Shown here piece after piece: positions 1 through 11,043 of a stretch of DNA of 64,000 nt. The stretch lies in NCBI RefSeq assembly GCF_001457655.1, contig NZ_LN831035.1, positions 1,426,001 through 1,490,000 on the forward strand. Direction: 5' to 3'. Below the pieces are notes generated by a model that saw nothing but the letters and a program-made list of their open reading frames with translations, made no database searches and had not been told where the DNA came from. The translations under genes and the position numbers were made by a program. Origin of the DNA: Haemophilus influenzae. GTDB lineage: Bacteria > Pseudomonadota > Gammaproteobacteria > Enterobacterales > Pasteurellaceae. The first letter of the stretch is position 1. Each line of letters begins with the position of its first letter.

Positions 1-2363
1 GTGTACTGCTTTCAGAGCTTTACGATGACGTAACCATTGAAGATGCGCCTTATTTCTCCGCACTTTACGGACCTGCACGTCATGCTATTGTTGTGCGTGA
101 TCTCAATGCAGTGCGTGAACAACTTGCGCAATTAGAAGATTGCCCTGATGATTTATATTTAATTGAAGGCGATCCTACCGCATTTGACGACAGCGTATTA
201 TCCGCACAAGAACTTGAGCTAGGTGTTGTCGTGCAAGTTTCAGATCGTGAATTACGCTATTCAAGATTCCCTGAAATCCCGTTATTTGGACGCGCAGCAC
301 GTGAAAAACGTTTAGAAGAATTACAAATTGAACGTGATGAAGTGGCAGAACAACATGCCCAAATTGCATTTGATGTACAAAAATGCCAACGTTTACACGA
401 ACATTTCAGCCAATTTGTTGGGTTGCATTTGTCACTTGCGTTCCAGCCAAATCCAGAAGCGTTAATGTCTGAAATTAATCGCGAACGCAATGAAATTGAT
501 CGTGAATTAAATCAATTCAATAACGGCGAACAACAATTACGCATTCAATTAGATAATGCAAAAGAAAAACTACAGTTACTCAACAAGTTAATTCCACAGC
601 TCAATGTATTGACTGATGAAGATTTAATTGATCGTATTGAAGAATGTCGCGAGCAATTAGATATTGCAGAGCAAGATGAATATTTTATTCGTCAGTATGG
701 CGTAACGTTGTCACAATTAGAGCCGATTGCCAATAGTTTACAAAGTGATCCAGAAAATTACGAAGGCTTAAAAAATGAATTAACTCAAGCGATTGAGCGT
801 CAAAAACAAGTTCAACAACGTGTATTTGCGTTAGCTGATGTTGTACAACGTAAACCGCATTTTGGTTATGAAGATGCAGGGCAGGCTGAAACTTCTGAAC
901 TTAACGAAAAACTTCGCCAACGTTTAGAACAAATGCAGGCTCAGCGAGATATGCAACGTGAGCAAGTTCGCCAAAAACAAAGCCAATTTGCTGAATATAA
1001 CCGCATATTAATTCAGTTACAAAGTTCTTACGATAGTAAATATCAGCTTTTAAATGAATTGATTGGTGAGATTAGCGATCTTGGCGTGAGAGCTGATGAT
1101 GGTGCTGAAGAACGCGCGCGTATCCGTCGTGATGAATTACATCAACAACTTTCAACGAGCCGTCAGCGTCGGTCTTATGTAGAAAAACAACTGACATTAA
1201 TTGAAAGCGAAGCGGACAACTTAAATCGTCTAATCCGCAAAACTGAACGCGATTATAAGACTCAACGTGAATTAGTGGTGGCAACGAAAGTGAGTTGGTG
1301 TGTAGTTTTACGTCTATCACGTAATTCTGATATGGAAAAACGCCTCAATCGTCGAGAGCTCGCTTATTTATCTGCAGATGAATTACGTTCAATGTCGGAT
1401 AAAGCCTTAGGGGCATTGCGTACAGCGGTGGCAGATAATGAATATCTACGTGATAGTCTAAGAGTGTCTGAAGATAGTCGTAAACCTGAAAATAAAGTGC
1501 GGTTCTTTATTGCGGTGTATCAGCATCTACGTGAACGTATTCGTCAAGACATCATTAAAACCGATGATCCAATTGATGCCATTGAACAAATGGAAATTGA
1601 GCTTTCTCGTTTAACGGCTGAATTAACTGGCCGTGAGAAAAAATTGGCTATCAGTTCTGAAAGTGTTGCAAATATTATGCGTAAAACGATTCAGCGTGAA
1701 CAAAATCGTATTCGTATGCTCAATCAAGGTTTGCAAAACATCTCGTTTGGTCAAGTAAAATCTGTTCGTTTGGTAGTGAATATTCGTGATACCCATGCCA
1801 TGTTGTTGGACGCACTTTCTGGTCAGCAAGATGAATATCAAGACTTATTTAACGACAACTGCATCACCTTTTCTGAAGCTATGGCGAAGCTCTATCAACG
1901 TATCAATCCACATATTGATATGGGACAACGCACAGCACAAACAATCGGCGAAGAATTGTTAGATTACCGTAATTATCTTGAACTTGAAGTGGAAGTATTC
2001 CGTGGCGCTGATGGTTGGTTACGCGCTGAAAGTGGCGCTCTTTCTACTGGTGAAGCTATCGGTACAGGTATGTCAATTCTCTTAATGGTTGTTCAAAGCT
2101 GGGAAGAAGAAAGTCGTCGAATTCGAGGCAAAGATATTGTGCCTTGTCGCTTGTTGTTCTTAGATGAAGCAGCGCGTTTAGACGGTAAATCTATTTCTAC
2201 CTTATTCGAACTTTGCGAACGTTTGGATATGCAGTTGCTTATTGCTGCGCCAGAAAACATTAGCCCGGAAAAAGGAACAACCTATAAACTCGTGCGTAAA
2301 ATCGCAGGCAACCAAGAGCATGTACACGTTGTTGGTTTACGAGGATTCGGTGCGACAGAATAA
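1..2363 (+). CDS. mukB: Chromosome partition protein MukB, C-terminal half (5' end outside window)
   Basis: SMC-like condensin ATPase that organises the chromosome with MukE and MukF. The reading frame is open from base 3, upstream of the first in-window start-like GTG at 93, so the gene enters from the left. About 786 residues are present, roughly the last half of a protein that is near 1,500 residues in this family. Long Gln/Glu/Arg-rich coiled-coil stretches are followed by the C-terminal ATPase head: an ABC-type signature region ([11 protein letters not shown]) and a Walker B segment ([11 protein letters not shown]). No frameshift is seen. It ends 13 bases before a paired uptake-signal hairpin. 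Identification is firm. Confidence 0.97.
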   Translation, partial: VLLSELYDDVTIEDAPYFSALYGPARHAIVVRDLNAVREQLAQLEDCPDDLYLIEGDPTAFDDSVLSAQELELGVVVQVSDRELRYSRFPEIPLFGRAAREKRLEELQIERDEVAEQHAQIAFDVQKCQRLHEHFSQFVGLHLSLAFQPNPEALMSEINRERNEIDRELNQFNNGEQQLRIQLDNAKEKLQLLNKLIPQLNVLTDEDLIDRIEECREQLDIAEQDEYFIRQYGVTLSQLEPIANSLQSDPENYEGLKNELTQAIERQKQVQQRVFALADVVQRKPHFGYEDAGQAETSELNEKLRQRLEQMQAQRDMQREQVRQKQSQFAEYNRILIQLQSSYDSKYQLLNELIGEISDLGVRADDGAEERARIRRDELHQQLSTSRQRRSYVEKQLTLIESEADNLNRLIRKTERDYKTQRELVVATKVSWCVVLRLSRNSDMEKRLNRRELAYLSADELRSMSDKALGALRTAVADNEYLRDSLRVSEDSRKPENKVRFFIAVYQHLRERIRQDIIKTDDPIDAIEQMEIELSRLTAELTGREKKLAISSESVANIMRKTIQREQNRIRMLNQGLQNISFGQVKSVRLVVNIRDTHAMLLDALSGQQDEYQDLFNDNCITFSEAMAKLYQRINPHIDMGQRTAQTIGEELLDYRNYLELEVEVFRGADGWLRAESGALSTGEAIGTGMSILLMVVQSWEEESRRIRGKDIVPCRLLFLDEAARLDGKSISTLFELCERLDMQLLIAAPENISPEKGTTYKLVRKIAGNQEHVHVVGLRGFGATE

Positions 2364-2375
2364 AAAATAGAAGGG

Positions 2376-2412
2376 AAGTGCGGTTAAAATTTTAAGATTT
2401 TTGACCGCACTT
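2376..2412 (+). terminator. Inverted uptake-signal pair, probable mukB terminator
   Basis: AAGTGCGGT at 2376 and ACCGCACTT ending at 2412 form a 9-bp stem around an A/T-rich loop 13 bases after the mukB stop. Inverted uptake signals downstream of genes commonly act as terminators in Haemophilus. Confidence 0.75.
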
Positions 2413-2432
2413 AAGCCTTTAAGGAAGGAATA

Positions 2433-3341
2433 ATGAAAATCTTTACATCAAAAAAAGGACAATTATCACAGCTGAAGCAGCAAAAATTTAAGCTGGAAAA
2501 GGATATTCAGCGTTTATTTGAAGAAAATCTTACCTTATTAAGTGGCTATATTTTTATTCGCTCAGAATTTTCTATTAAAAATTCGCGTATTGATACCTTA
2601 GCTTTTGATCCTGAAACTCAAGCCTTTGTCATTATTGAATATAAAAGACAACAAAATTCTAGTGTGGTTGATCAAGGGATTTCTTATCTTAATTTGATGC
2701 TTGAATATAAAGCTGATTTTATTGTGGAATATAATGAAAAGCAAAAAGCCCCACTTAAAAGAAATGATGTGGATTGGTCACAATCTAAGGTGATTTTTGT
2801 TTCACCTACTTTTAATGATTTCCAAATTCAAGCCACAAATTTTAAAGATTTACCTATTGAATTATGGGAAGTTAATCGCTTTGATAATGATATTATTACG
2901 CTCAATATTATTAATAAATCAAAATCAGCACCGAATATTAAAGCTGTTTCTATTGAAAAAAATGAAGAATTTTCTACATTAAAAGAAATAAAAGTTTATC
3001 AAGAATCTGATCACTTAAGTGATAAATCAGATTTTATTCAAGAACTATACGAAGATTTTAAACAAGGCATTTTAAATTTAGATCCTAATATCGAAATTAA
3101 TACTAGAAAACTTTACATTGCATTCAAAAAAGATCGAAATATTGCAGATATTCGTATCCAACAAAAGAATTTAAAAATTTGGATTAATCTTCCTTATGGA
3201 GAGTTAGACGATCCTAAAAATTTAGCAAAAAATGTATCTAATACTGGTCACTGGGGGAATGGAGATTATGAAATCACCATTGAAAGCACCCAATATCTTG
3301 AATACATTATGAGTTTAATTAAACAAGCTATTAAGGATTAA
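2433..3341 (+). CDS. Predicted PD-(D/E)XK nuclease-fold protein (DUF5655-type C-terminus)
   Basis: 302 residues, no signal peptide or membrane segment. Residues 50-100 show a NucS-like nuclease core: RIDTLAFD followed by FVIIEYKR, which fits the D...(D/E)xK metal-binding pattern. The C-terminal third (KLYIAFKKD, then a segment ending in an E-Y-I-M-type helix) resembles the DUF5655 domain found in this family. It starts 20 bases after the uptake-signal hairpin with AAGGAAGG before the ATG and is followed 3 bases later by the transporter gene, so the two are probably cotranscribed. A role in DNA processing is inference; no experimental function is known to me. Confidence 0.7.
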   Translation: MKIFTSKKGQLSQLKQQKFKLEKDIQRLFEENLTLLSGYIFIRSEFSIKNSRIDTLAFDPETQAFVIIEYKRQQNSSVVDQGISYLNLMLEYKADFIVEYNEKQKAPLKRNDVDWSQSKVIFVSPTFNDFQIQATNFKDLPIELWEVNRFDNDIITLNIINKSKSAPNIKAVSIEKNEEFSTLKEIKVYQESDHLSDKSDFIQELYEDFKQGILNLDPNIEINTRKLYIAFKKDRNIADIRIQQKNLKIWINLPYGELDDPKNLAKNVSNTGHWGNGDYEITIESTQYLEYIMSLIKQAIKD

Positions 3342-3344
3342 TAA

Positions 3345-4220
3345 ATGCACAATCTTATTTTTGCCATTCTTTGCAGCGTAGCAGTTTCAGTTTTACTGAA
3401 AATTGCCCGTAAAAAAAATATCATTATTGAACAAGCTATCGCATTCAACTACATTACAGCCATCACTTTCAGTTATTTCTTACTTAAACCTGATTTTAAA
3501 GGCTTAGAGTTTACTGATTACATTGCACAAAGCGAAAATTCACCCATTTTTTTAGCACTAGGTTTATTGCTACCTAGCGTATTTATTATTATGTCAAAAG
3601 CAGTGGAGTTTGCTGGAATTGTACGTTCAGATGCAGCGCAACGTCTTTCGTTATTTCTTCCCATTTTAGCAGCGTTTTTAATTTTTCATGAAACACTAAG
3701 CCAATCTAAAATCATTGGCGTTGTATTAGCCTTTATTGGTTTATTTTGTTTATTAACTAAGCCAACTCAAGGGCAAAGTGCGGTCAATTTTAAAGGTGTT
3801 TTAGGATTAATCGGCGTCTGGTTTGGTTACGGCATCATTGATATTTTATTCAAACAAGTAGCGAAAAGCGGTGGTGCATTTCCTGCAACATTGTTTATTT
3901 CTTTCTCGCTTGCAGCTTGCGTTATGTTTATCTATTTATTCTTAAAACGTGCGCAATGGACATCATCAAGTGTAATTGGCGGCATCGTTTTAGGTGTATT
4001 GAATTTCTTTAATATTTTATTCTATATAAAAGCACATCAAAGTTTTGCTGGAAATCCGACGCTTGTTTTCGCGGGAATGAATATCGGGGTAATTTGCCTA
4101 GGTACGATAACTGGCGCATTAGTTTTTAAAGAAAAAATCAGTAAGCTAAATTGGCTAGGTATTATTTTTAGTTTATCGGCTATTTTCTGCCTATATTATT
4201 TAGATAAACTTATCGCGTAA
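3345..4220 (+). CDS. EamA/DMT-superfamily inner-membrane transporter
   Basis: 291 residues with about ten hydrophobic segments arranged as two similar halves, the hallmark of drug/metabolite transporter (EamA) permeases. Charged loops follow most segments and no signal peptide is cleaved. The substrate cannot be read from the sequence. It lies between a predicted nuclease gene (3-base gap) and sbcB (12-base gap), all on the plus strand, so a three-gene operon is likely. An uptake signal lies inside the gene near 3777. Confidence 0.75.
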   Translation: MHNLIFAILCSVAVSVLLKIARKKNIIIEQAIAFNYITAITFSYFLLKPDFKGLEFTDYIAQSENSPIFLALGLLLPSVFIIMSKAVEFAGIVRSDAAQRLSLFLPILAAFLIFHETLSQSKIIGVVLAFIGLFCLLTKPTQGQSAVNFKGVLGLIGVWFGYGIIDILFKQVAKSGGAFPATLFISFSLAACVMFIYLFLKRAQWTSSSVIGGIVLGVLNFFNILFYIKAHQSFAGNPTLVFAGMNIGVICLGTITGALVFKEKISKLNWLGIIFSLSAIFCLYYLDKLIA

Positions 4221-4232
4221 AAGAGAGTAGTC

Positions 4233-5654
4233 ATGGCAAAAGATTTCAGCTTTTTTATTTACGATTATGAAAGTTTTGGTGTAAATCCAGCAACAGATCG
4301 CCCTGCGCAATTTGCGGGTATTCGTACAGATGCTGATTTTAATATCATTGGTAAACCAATAATGTTTTATTGTAAACAAACCAACGATTATTTACCGGCT
4401 CCTGAAGCCGTAATGGTCACAGGAATTACGCCTCAAGAATGTAATGAAAAGGGGCTTTCAGAGCCTGAATTCGCCGCAAATATCTTAGCAGAATTTTCCC
4501 AACCCAATACTTGTGTCATGGGTTATAACAATATTCGCTATGATGATGAAATGACGCGTTATACGTTTTATCGTAATTTTATTGATCCTTATGAATACAG
4601 CTGGAAAAATGGGAATTCACGCTGGGATTTGTTAGATTTAGTGCGAGCCTGTTATGCCTTGCGTCCAGAAGGAATTAATTGGGCTTATGACGATGATGGA
4701 ATGCCAAGTTTCCGCTTAGAAAAACTCACTAAAGCAAATGGTATTGAGCATGAAAATGCTCACGATGCCATGGCGGATGTATATGCAACTATTGCTATGG
4801 CGAAATTAATTAAAGAAAAACAGCCTAAATTATTCCAATATTTCTTTGAAAATCGCGGTAAAAAAGAAATCGAAAAATTAGTTGATACAGGCGCAATGAC
4901 ACCTTTAGTGCATGTTTCTGGAATGCTAGGGAATTATCGTGGAAATTGCACTTGGGTTGCACCTTTAGCTTGGCATCCGACAAATCAAAATGCACTCATT
5001 GTTTGTGATTTAACTGGCGATATCGATAATTTATTAGCCAAAAGTGCGGATGAATTACGGACAGATTTATATACCAAAAAATCTAAATTAGAAGAAAGAG
5101 GAGTTTCATCTGTTCCGTTAAAGCTTGTGCATATCAATAAATGTCCTATTTTAGCACCAGCTAAAACTTTGTTACCAGAAACAGCAAATCGATTGGGTAT
5201 TGATCGACAATTATGCTTGGATAATCTTGCAAAATTACGAGCATCTTTTGATATTCGTGAAAAAGTGGCGGATATTTTTAATGAAGAACGTCAATTTGCA
5301 TCGAATGATAATGTAGAAACTGAGTTATACAATGGCTTTTTTAGCAATGCTGATAAAAATAATATGGCTATTTTACGTAGTTTACCTGCAGAAAAATTAT
5401 CTGAACATGGTTTAGCTTTTGAAGATAAACGTATCCTTGAATTATTATTCCATTATCGCGCTCGTCATTTTTATAAAACCCTCACACGCGCTGAACAAAT
5501 TAAATGGAAAAAATACCGACAGAATAAACTTGAAAAAAGTGCGGTAGAGTTTGAATCAAGTTTACAACGTTTAGCTGAGGAACATTCAGATAATTCTGAA
5601 AAACTATCTTTGCTACAACAAGTATATGAATATGGTATAAAATTACTAGGTTAG
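4233..5654 (+). CDS. sbcB: Exodeoxyribonuclease I
   Basis: Single-strand-specific 3'-5' exonuclease of recombination and mismatch repair. 473 residues, matching the family's usual length of about 475. The N-terminal DEDDh nuclease domain opens with YDYESFG (catalytic D11 and E13); a second block reads NNIRYDDEMTR, and HDAMADVYAT contains the catalytic His and Asp. The SH3-like and helical C-terminal domains follow. Last gene of the plus-strand group; a strong hairpin terminator follows within 25 bases. Confidence 0.96.
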   Translation: MAKDFSFFIYDYESFGVNPATDRPAQFAGIRTDADFNIIGKPIMFYCKQTNDYLPAPEAVMVTGITPQECNEKGLSEPEFAANILAEFSQPNTCVMGYNNIRYDDEMTRYTFYRNFIDPYEYSWKNGNSRWDLLDLVRACYALRPEGINWAYDDDGMPSFRLEKLTKANGIEHENAHDAMADVYATIAMAKLIKEKQPKLFQYFFENRGKKEIEKLVDTGAMTPLVHVSGMLGNYRGNCTWVAPLAWHPTNQNALIVCDLTGDIDNLLAKSADELRTDLYTKKSKLEERGVSSVPLKLVHINKCPILAPAKTLLPETANRLGIDRQLCLDNLAKLRASFDIREKVADIFNEERQFASNDNVETELYNGFFSNADKNNMAILRSLPAEKLSEHGLAFEDKRILELLFHYRARHFYKTLTRAEQIKWKKYRQNKLEKSAVEFESSLQRLAEEHSDNSEKLSLLQQVYEYGIKLLG

Positions 5655-5677
5655 TCGATACGTTGTCACATTTTGTC

Positions 5678-5713
5678 AAAAAGCACGTTTTAATAAAAAC
5701 GTGCTTTTTTTTG
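5678..5713 (+). terminator. Rho-independent terminator after sbcB
   Basis: Stem of 14 bp (AAAAAGCACGTTTT with its complement), 4-base loop, then a T-run. It ends sbcB transcription. Confidence 0.9.
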
Positions 5714-6016
5714 TTGTTTTTCAGGGAAGAAAATATCCAAGAAATTCTCCAGATTTCACTTTACATTTTCTTTACATTTAAATTCATCCGTTCAATAACT
5801 CTATAAAATGACTCGTTACAACGTGTTATCTAGCCTTATTTTGTCTTGTTTTGCTAGTGCCTGTGACTTGTGTATAACTCTGTGATTTATTTAGTCCGTA
5901 GTTTTTGCTAACCCGATAACTAATTTCGCATAATGTATATTATGTTAAATTGTAAAAATGCAAAGTAACTTTAATTATAGGTTATAAAGAGATTATTTCT
6001 CCTCTCTTAATTAGTT

Positions 6017-6171
6017 ATACTTAATCAAATAAGATGAACGAGTAAATTAATTTAGAGCCATACTATGATGTTTATTTACAGTGTTCGATTCATGGGTGTG
6101 AAAGTACTGCAGCATTTAAAGATTTATGCTTGATTGATAAAGATTTAGGTGATTTAGCAACTGCTACATAA
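6017..6171 (+). pseudogene. Remnant of a third ferritin gene
   Basis: The stretch 5714-6311 holds no intact gene, but this part aligns with ftnA/ftnB. From 6011 the sequence TTAGTTATACTTAATCAAAT repeats the ftnA start region with ATG changed to ATA. After a small deletion, K-M-N-E-stop-I-N-L-E-P-Y can be read (ftn[12 protein letters not shown]), then D-V-Y-L-Q, then C-S-I-H-G, then T-A-A-F. It jumps directly to the ferritin C-terminus: LCLIDKDLGDLATAT and stop at 6169-6171 (FtnB ends [15 protein letters not shown]). The central helices with E50, H53, E94 and E130 are absent and a stop interrupts the frame, so it cannot be functional. The alignment was made by eye but is long and colinear. Confidence 0.85.
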
Positions 6172-6311
6172 TCTAAATAATATAAGTTTAGATGGGTGAA
6201 AAACTACCAAGCTGTGTTTTTTATGTATCTAAGCTCTCCACTAGCCCGCTATTTTCGATTTTCTGATGTGTTATTTACTACCGTGTCAGCTAATACTTGC
6301 AACGCGTATTA

Positions 6312-7589
6312 TCATTGAATTTCTTTATTATTTTTTGATATGACAAAGCGTTTAGGTATGATAAACGAAAAACTACTCCCCTTCGTTTCAGTACTTTCAA
6401 TATTTAAATGAGAATGATATTGTAATAAAGTATGCTTCACAATAGCTAGTCCTAAACCACTTCCACCAGTTAAATGGCTACGAGATTCATCAACTCTATA
6501 AAAACGTTCTGTTAAATGTGGAATATGCTGTGGTGATATGCCAACACCATTATCTATCACGTTAAATTTAATACCCTGTTCACAAGTTTCCCATTGAATT
6601 TGAATATGACACTGTTTACCAGAATGCTTAATAGCATTATAAATTAAATTTGAAACGGCACTTCTTAGTTGAGATTCATTTCCAAAAATAATGATATTAG
6701 GCTGAATAATAAATTCAATATGATGATTATAAGTATTTAATATATCTGTATCTTTTCTTAAAGAATTTATCATGGCTGACATATCAAATTTACGAAAATC
6801 CTTATCTGAAGTTGTTTCTATTTTTGCTAAAAAATTAAATTGTTGTAATAGATGTTCCATTCGTTGGCTTTGCTCTTGCATTGCAAAAATAGCCTTTTTT
6901 TGTAGAGGGTTCTGAATATTATTATCTGCAAGAATTTCTAAGTAACCTTGTAATACGGTTAATGGAGTACGTAGCTCGTGATTAATATTACTCAAGAATT
7001 TTTGGCGTGAATTAAGTAAATGAATCATATCTGTAATATCTCGAGCGATAACTAAAATCATATGAGAATTATAAGCGTGCGACTGCACCTCAATATAACG
7101 TTGATTATAAGTTAATAGTACTAACGGTCGTCTTTTTTTTTGACTGAAAAAATAATGTTTAAATTGTTCATAAAAAATAACATCAAAAATATTTTTCTGG
7201 ACTTTTTTATTCCAACAAAAATCAAACATCTGTTGCGCAATTGAATTACACCAAGAAATATTACCATTATGCTGACAGATAATAATTGCATCTGGTAAAT
7301 ACTTAATATTTTTATTTATTTGAGATAACAAACGTAAACTTGCACATTTTTCTTTGTAAATTTGATGACGATGGTAGGCTTCAGTTTGAGAGAATGTTCC
7401 TAATTGTAATAAAGAGAATTTATTATCTTGCTTTAAATTGAGATATTTGAGTAAACGATATTCATTAATATGATGCCAAGCTAAAATTAATAAAAGTATT
7501 ATTGCAAACCAAAGAATAAAATCAGAAGTAAATAAGGAAATAATGATTGCCAAATTTATTTCAACAATAAAATTCAATATTTTTTTCAT
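6312..7589 (-). CDS. phoR: Phosphate-regulon sensor histidine kinase PhoR
   Basis: Membrane sensor kinase that phosphorylates PhoB when phosphate is low. 425 residues. N-terminal hydrophobic segment (about residues 5-45), a PAS-like region (VIDN-type sensing around residues 100-185), then the dimerisation/phosphoacceptor box NHELRTPL, N-box NAIKHS, G1 box DNGVGIS and G2 box [10 protein letters not shown]. The ATG overlaps the phoB stop by 4 bases, indicating translational coupling at the end of the pst-pho operon. Confidence 0.95.
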
Positions 7590-8281
7590 TGTTTATCTCG
7601 TAAATAACTAGAAAATCGATAACCAGATCCTCGAACTGTTTGGATATAATGTTCACATTGAAAAGGAGCTAAATTACGGCGTAAACGGCGAATATAGCTA
7701 TCAACAGTGCGATATTCAACTTCTAGATCATTATGCCAAATACGATTTAACAATTGTTCTCTAGAATAAACTTTTTCAGGGTGCCTCATAAAAAAATGTA
7801 ACAATTTAAATTCTGTACTACTTAAATTAATTTCCTGCTGTTGGAAAAACACTCTCTGAGCATTTTCATCAATGGAAAGTTCATCGATTTGTATAAATTG
7901 ACTTTGTTGTTCATAAATTCTCCTCCATACTGCCTCAATGCGAGCTAATAAAATTTGAGGTGAAAAGGGTTTAGTGATGTAGTCATCAGCCCCTGCATTT
8001 AAACAGGCAATACAATCTTCTTCTGTACTTTTAGCTGTAAGCATAATAATGGGAATCGCAGCATAGCTTTCTTGCTTTTTAATATACTGTATAAATTGTA
8101 TACCTGAACGACCAGGTAGCATCCAATCCAATAATATTAGTTTAGGATTTTCTTTTATCTTGTTTATCGCTGTTTTGAAATCGCTCGCTTCAATCACATC
8201 ATAGTATTTTTGAGATAAAAACAGTGCGATCATTTCACGGATTGCACATTCATCTTCAACTATCAGAATTTTTCTCGTCAT
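7586..8281 (-). CDS. phoB: Phosphate-regulon response regulator PhoB
   Basis: OmpR-family transcription factor that binds PHO boxes. 231 residues: receiver domain with acidic pocket D10/E11 and phosphoacceptor D52 (in LLDWMLPG), conserved Thr and Lys in MLTAKS, then a winged-helix DNA-binding domain with the [11 protein letters not shown] recognition region and a [10 protein letters not shown] helix. It lies 96 bases after pstB; that gap holds a weak stem (8318-8324 with 8333-8339) that could modulate readthrough. Couples to phoR. Confidence 0.95.
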
Positions 8282-8377
8282 AATACTCCTTCATTTGATT
8301 TATGGCATAAAAGTGAAGTGAGAAATAATACATTCTCACCAAACTTTTACTTTTTAATAAGAGTGAGCTCAAAATAA

Positions 8378-9145
8378 CTACCCCATTTTACCGCGAATAT
8401 AATCTTCTGTACGTTGTATCTTGGGTCTATCAAAAATTTGTTGTGTTTGACCAAATTCAACTAATTCACCCAAATACATGAATGCCGTATAGTCGGAGCA
8501 ACGTGTAGCTTGTTGCATATTATGAGTTACTATAACCACAGTATAATCTTGTTTTAACTCCGTAATGAGTTCTTCAATTTTCATAGTCGAAATAGGATCT
8601 AATGCCGAACAAGGTTCATCTAACAACAACACACTAGGTTTAATAGCAATCCCTCGAGCAATGCACAAGCGTTGCTGTTGTCCGCCAGATAAACTATCTC
8701 CGCTTTTATGTAATTTATCTTTCACTTCATTCCAAAGAGCGGCCTTAGTCAATGCCCATTCTACTCGTTCATTCATCTTTTCTTTTGATAATTTTTCAAA
8801 CAAACGAACACCGAATGCAATATTATCATAAATCGACATTGGAAATGGCGTTGGTTTTTGGAAAACCATACCAACCTTAGCACGAATCAGAGAAATATCC
8901 ATCTTTGTTGTGAGTAAATTTTCACCGTCTAAATTAATTTCACCAGTAGCTTTTTGATTTGGATATAGTTCAAACATCCGATTAAAACTCCGCAATAAAG
9001 TAGATTTACCGCAACCTGAAGGACCAATAAAGGCGGTCACTTTATTCTTAGCGATACGTAAATTAATGTTTTTTAATGCATGAAAATCCTCATAGTAGAA
9101 ATTTAGATTTTGCACAGCTATTTTGGTTTCTTGTAGACTAATCAT
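8378..9145 (-). CDS. pstB: Phosphate ABC transporter ATP-binding protein PstB
   Basis: ATPase of the high-affinity phosphate importer. 255 residues with Walker [11 protein letters not shown]-loop region, ABC signature LSGGQQQR, Walker B LLLDEP and switch His in VTHNM. Starts 9 bases after pstA in the order pstS-C-A-B. PstSCAB also signals phosphate status to PhoR, which is encoded downstream. Confidence 0.97.
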   Translation of the reverse strand: MISLQETKIAVQNLNFYYEDFHALKNINLRIAKNKVTAFIGPSGCGKSTLLRSFNRMFELYPNQKATGEINLDGENLLTTKMDISLIRAKVGMVFQKPTPFPMSIYDNIAFGVRLFEKLSKEKMNERVEWALTKAALWNEVKDKLHKSGDSLSGGQQQRLCIARGIAIKPSVLLLDEPCSALDPISTMKIEELITELKQDYTVVIVTHNMQQATRCSDYTAFMYLGELVEFGQTQQIFDRPKIQRTEDYIRGKMG

Positions 9146-9154
9146 ATTGCCTCA

Positions 9155-10003
9155 TTATTTTTTATGTTGAAAGAAGAGTCGAGTGAAAATGTTTAAGCAA
9201 AGCACAAATAATGTTATTAGAGCTGCACCTGCCCAAGCTAGATTATTCCAATCTGTAAAAGGACTTGCTGCATATTGATAAATAACTACAGGTAAATTTG
9301 CGATAGGTTCATTCATATTCCAAGATAGAAATTGATTAGACAGAGCGGTAAATAATAGCGGTGCAGTTTCTCCTGAAATTCGGGCAACTGCTAATAGCAC
9401 GCCAGTTAAAATCCCTGATTTAGCTGCTCGATAACAAATCATCATAATAACTTGCCATTGAGAGCAACCAAGAGCTGCCGCTGCTTCACGTAAATTATTT
9501 GGTACAAGTAATAACATATTGTCCGTAGTGCGTACCACGATAGGAATAAGCAATAAAGCTAATGCGAATGCTCCAGCCCACCCTGAAAAATGCTCGATTT
9601 TTGATACATATAAGCTGTAAACAAACAAACCAATAATAATAGAAGGGGCAGAAAGAAGAATATCATTAAGAAAACGGGTAATTTGTGCGAAACGGCTATA
9701 ACGACCATATTCTGCCAAATACGTTCCTGCCAATACCCCTATAGGCGTGCCTATCAATGTACCCGCACCGACAATAAAAAACGAACCAATCAGTGCATTT
9801 AACAATCCCCCTTTTTCATTAGGGGCAGGGGTAGATTGTGTGAATAAATCAATTGATAAAGCTGGAATGCCTTTGGTAATTAGAGTGAATAATATCCAAC
9901 ACAACCAAAATAAGCCGATAATGACTGAAATATAGGAAAGCCCTAACATTAATTTATTGTGTGTTTTACGCCAATAAAAACGCAAGTTTTGATTAGTTTT
10001 CAT
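9155..10003 (-). CDS. pstA: Phosphate ABC transporter permease PstA
   Basis: Inner-membrane permease, 282 residues, six hydrophobic segments, and the EAA-type cytoplasmic loop (REAAAALGCSQWQ) that docks with PstB. It begins one base after the pstC stop, so translation is coupled. Length agrees with the family. Confidence 0.95.
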   Translation of the reverse strand: MKTNQNLRFYWRKTHNKLMLGLSYISVIIGLFWLCWILFTLITKGIPALSIDLFTQSTPAPNEKGGLLNALIGSFFIVGAGTLIGTPIGVLAGTYLAEYGRYSRFAQITRFLNDILLSAPSIIIGLFVYSLYVSKIEHFSGWAGAFALALLLIPIVVRTTDNMLLLVPNNLREAAAALGCSQWQVIMMICYRAAKSGILTGVLLAVARISGETAPLLFTALSNQFLSWNMNEPIANLPVVIYQYAASPFTDWNNLAWAGAALITLFVLCLNIFTRLFFQHKK

Positions 10004-10004
10004 C

Positions 10005-10952
10005 TTATTTCCCTTTTGTTTGTTGCATTTTTGTAATCATTAATCTTGATAAAATCAATACCATAGTTGTGATAACAAAGAGAAGTAATCCTAATTCCAT
10101 CAATGCAGATTTTTGTAATCCACCTGCTTCATTAAATTCGTTAGCAATAGCAGATGCGATTGAGGTAGAAGGTGAAAATAAGGAATTAGGCAATTGAAAC
10201 GAATTACCTATAATAAAAGTGATAGCCATTGTTTCGCCCAATGCTCTTCCCAATCCTAGCATCACACTCCCAACAAGCCCTATTCTAGTGTGTGGTACAA
10301 TCACTTGTCGAACCACTTCCCAAGTGGTTGCACCTAATCCATAAGCACCTTCTTTTAACATTGGTGGTACTATACTAAAGACATCCCGCATTACGGATGC
10401 AATAAAAGGAATGATCATTATGGCAAGCACTAATCCTGCCGTAAATAAACCAACACCAAAAGGTACGCCAGAAAAAAATAATTCTAATCCAGGTAAATTC
10501 CCCAAATTGTCAATTAGTACTGGCTGAATATGTTCTTGAAATAATGGAACGAAAACAAACAACCCCCACATTCCGTAAATAATAGAAGGAATTGCAGCTA
10601 GCATTTCAATTGCAATGCTTATAGGACGTTTTAGCCAATTGGGAGCTAGCTCCGTTAAAAAAATAGCAATACCAAATGAAATGGGTACTGCGATAAATAA
10701 TGCGATACCCGCCGTAATAAGCGTACCTAAAATAGGAATAATTGCCCCATATTGTTCTTGTACAGGATCCCAATATGTTTCTAATAGAAAACTCCCACCA
10801 AAACGTTTAATACTTTCCCAGCTTCCTATGACTAAAGAAATTAAAATAGCAGCAAGTAAAATAAACACAAGCAAAGCAAACAATGCCGTAGTCTGTTTGA
10901 ATAATGATTCAATCCATGTTTGATTAAAATATTTCCGACTTTTTGTGAGCAT
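10005..10952 (-). CDS. pstC: Phosphate ABC transporter permease PstC
   Basis: Inner-membrane permease partner of PstA. 315 residues with six or more membrane segments and an EAA-type loop (KEGAYGLGATTWE). Located 91 bases downstream of pstS; the gap holds an inverted uptake-signal pair that probably lowers expression of pstCAB relative to pstS. Confidence 0.95.
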   Translation of the reverse strand: MLTKSRKYFNQTWIESLFKQTTALFALLVFILLAAILISLVIGSWESIKRFGGSFLLETYWDPVQEQYGAIIPILGTLITAGIALFIAVPISFGIAIFLTELAPNWLKRPISIAIEMLAAIPSIIYGMWGLFVFVPLFQEHIQPVLIDNLGNLPGLELFFSGVPFGVGLFTAGLVLAIMIIPFIASVMRDVFSIVPPMLKEGAYGLGATTWEVVRQVIVPHTRIGLVGSVMLGLGRALGETMAITFIIGNSFQLPNSLFSPSTSIASAIANEFNEAGGLQKSALMELGLLLFVITTMVLILSRLMITKMQQTKGK

Positions 10953-10979
10953 AAGTATTTTCCAAAATTATTTAAGATA

Positions 10980-11027
10980 ACCGCACTTTATTAATGTTAA
11001 GTGCTAGGTTTTGTATAAAGTGCGGTA
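10980..11027 (-). terminator. Inverted uptake-signal hairpin between pstS and pstC
   Basis: ACCGCACTTTAT and ATAAAGTGCGGT form an extended stem of about 12 bp in the pstS-pstC gap. Placed after the binding-protein gene, it may act as a partial terminator so that PstS is made in excess of the permease. That role is inference. Confidence 0.6.
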
Positions 11028-11043
11028 TAAAATAAAGAGATTT

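Noticed and set aside
1072..1841. Minus-strand frames inside mukB
   Set aside because: Shadows of an intact, strongly recognisable gene.
8318..8339. Hairpin between pstB and phoB
   Set aside because: Only 7 bp and no T-run; too weak to call a terminator.
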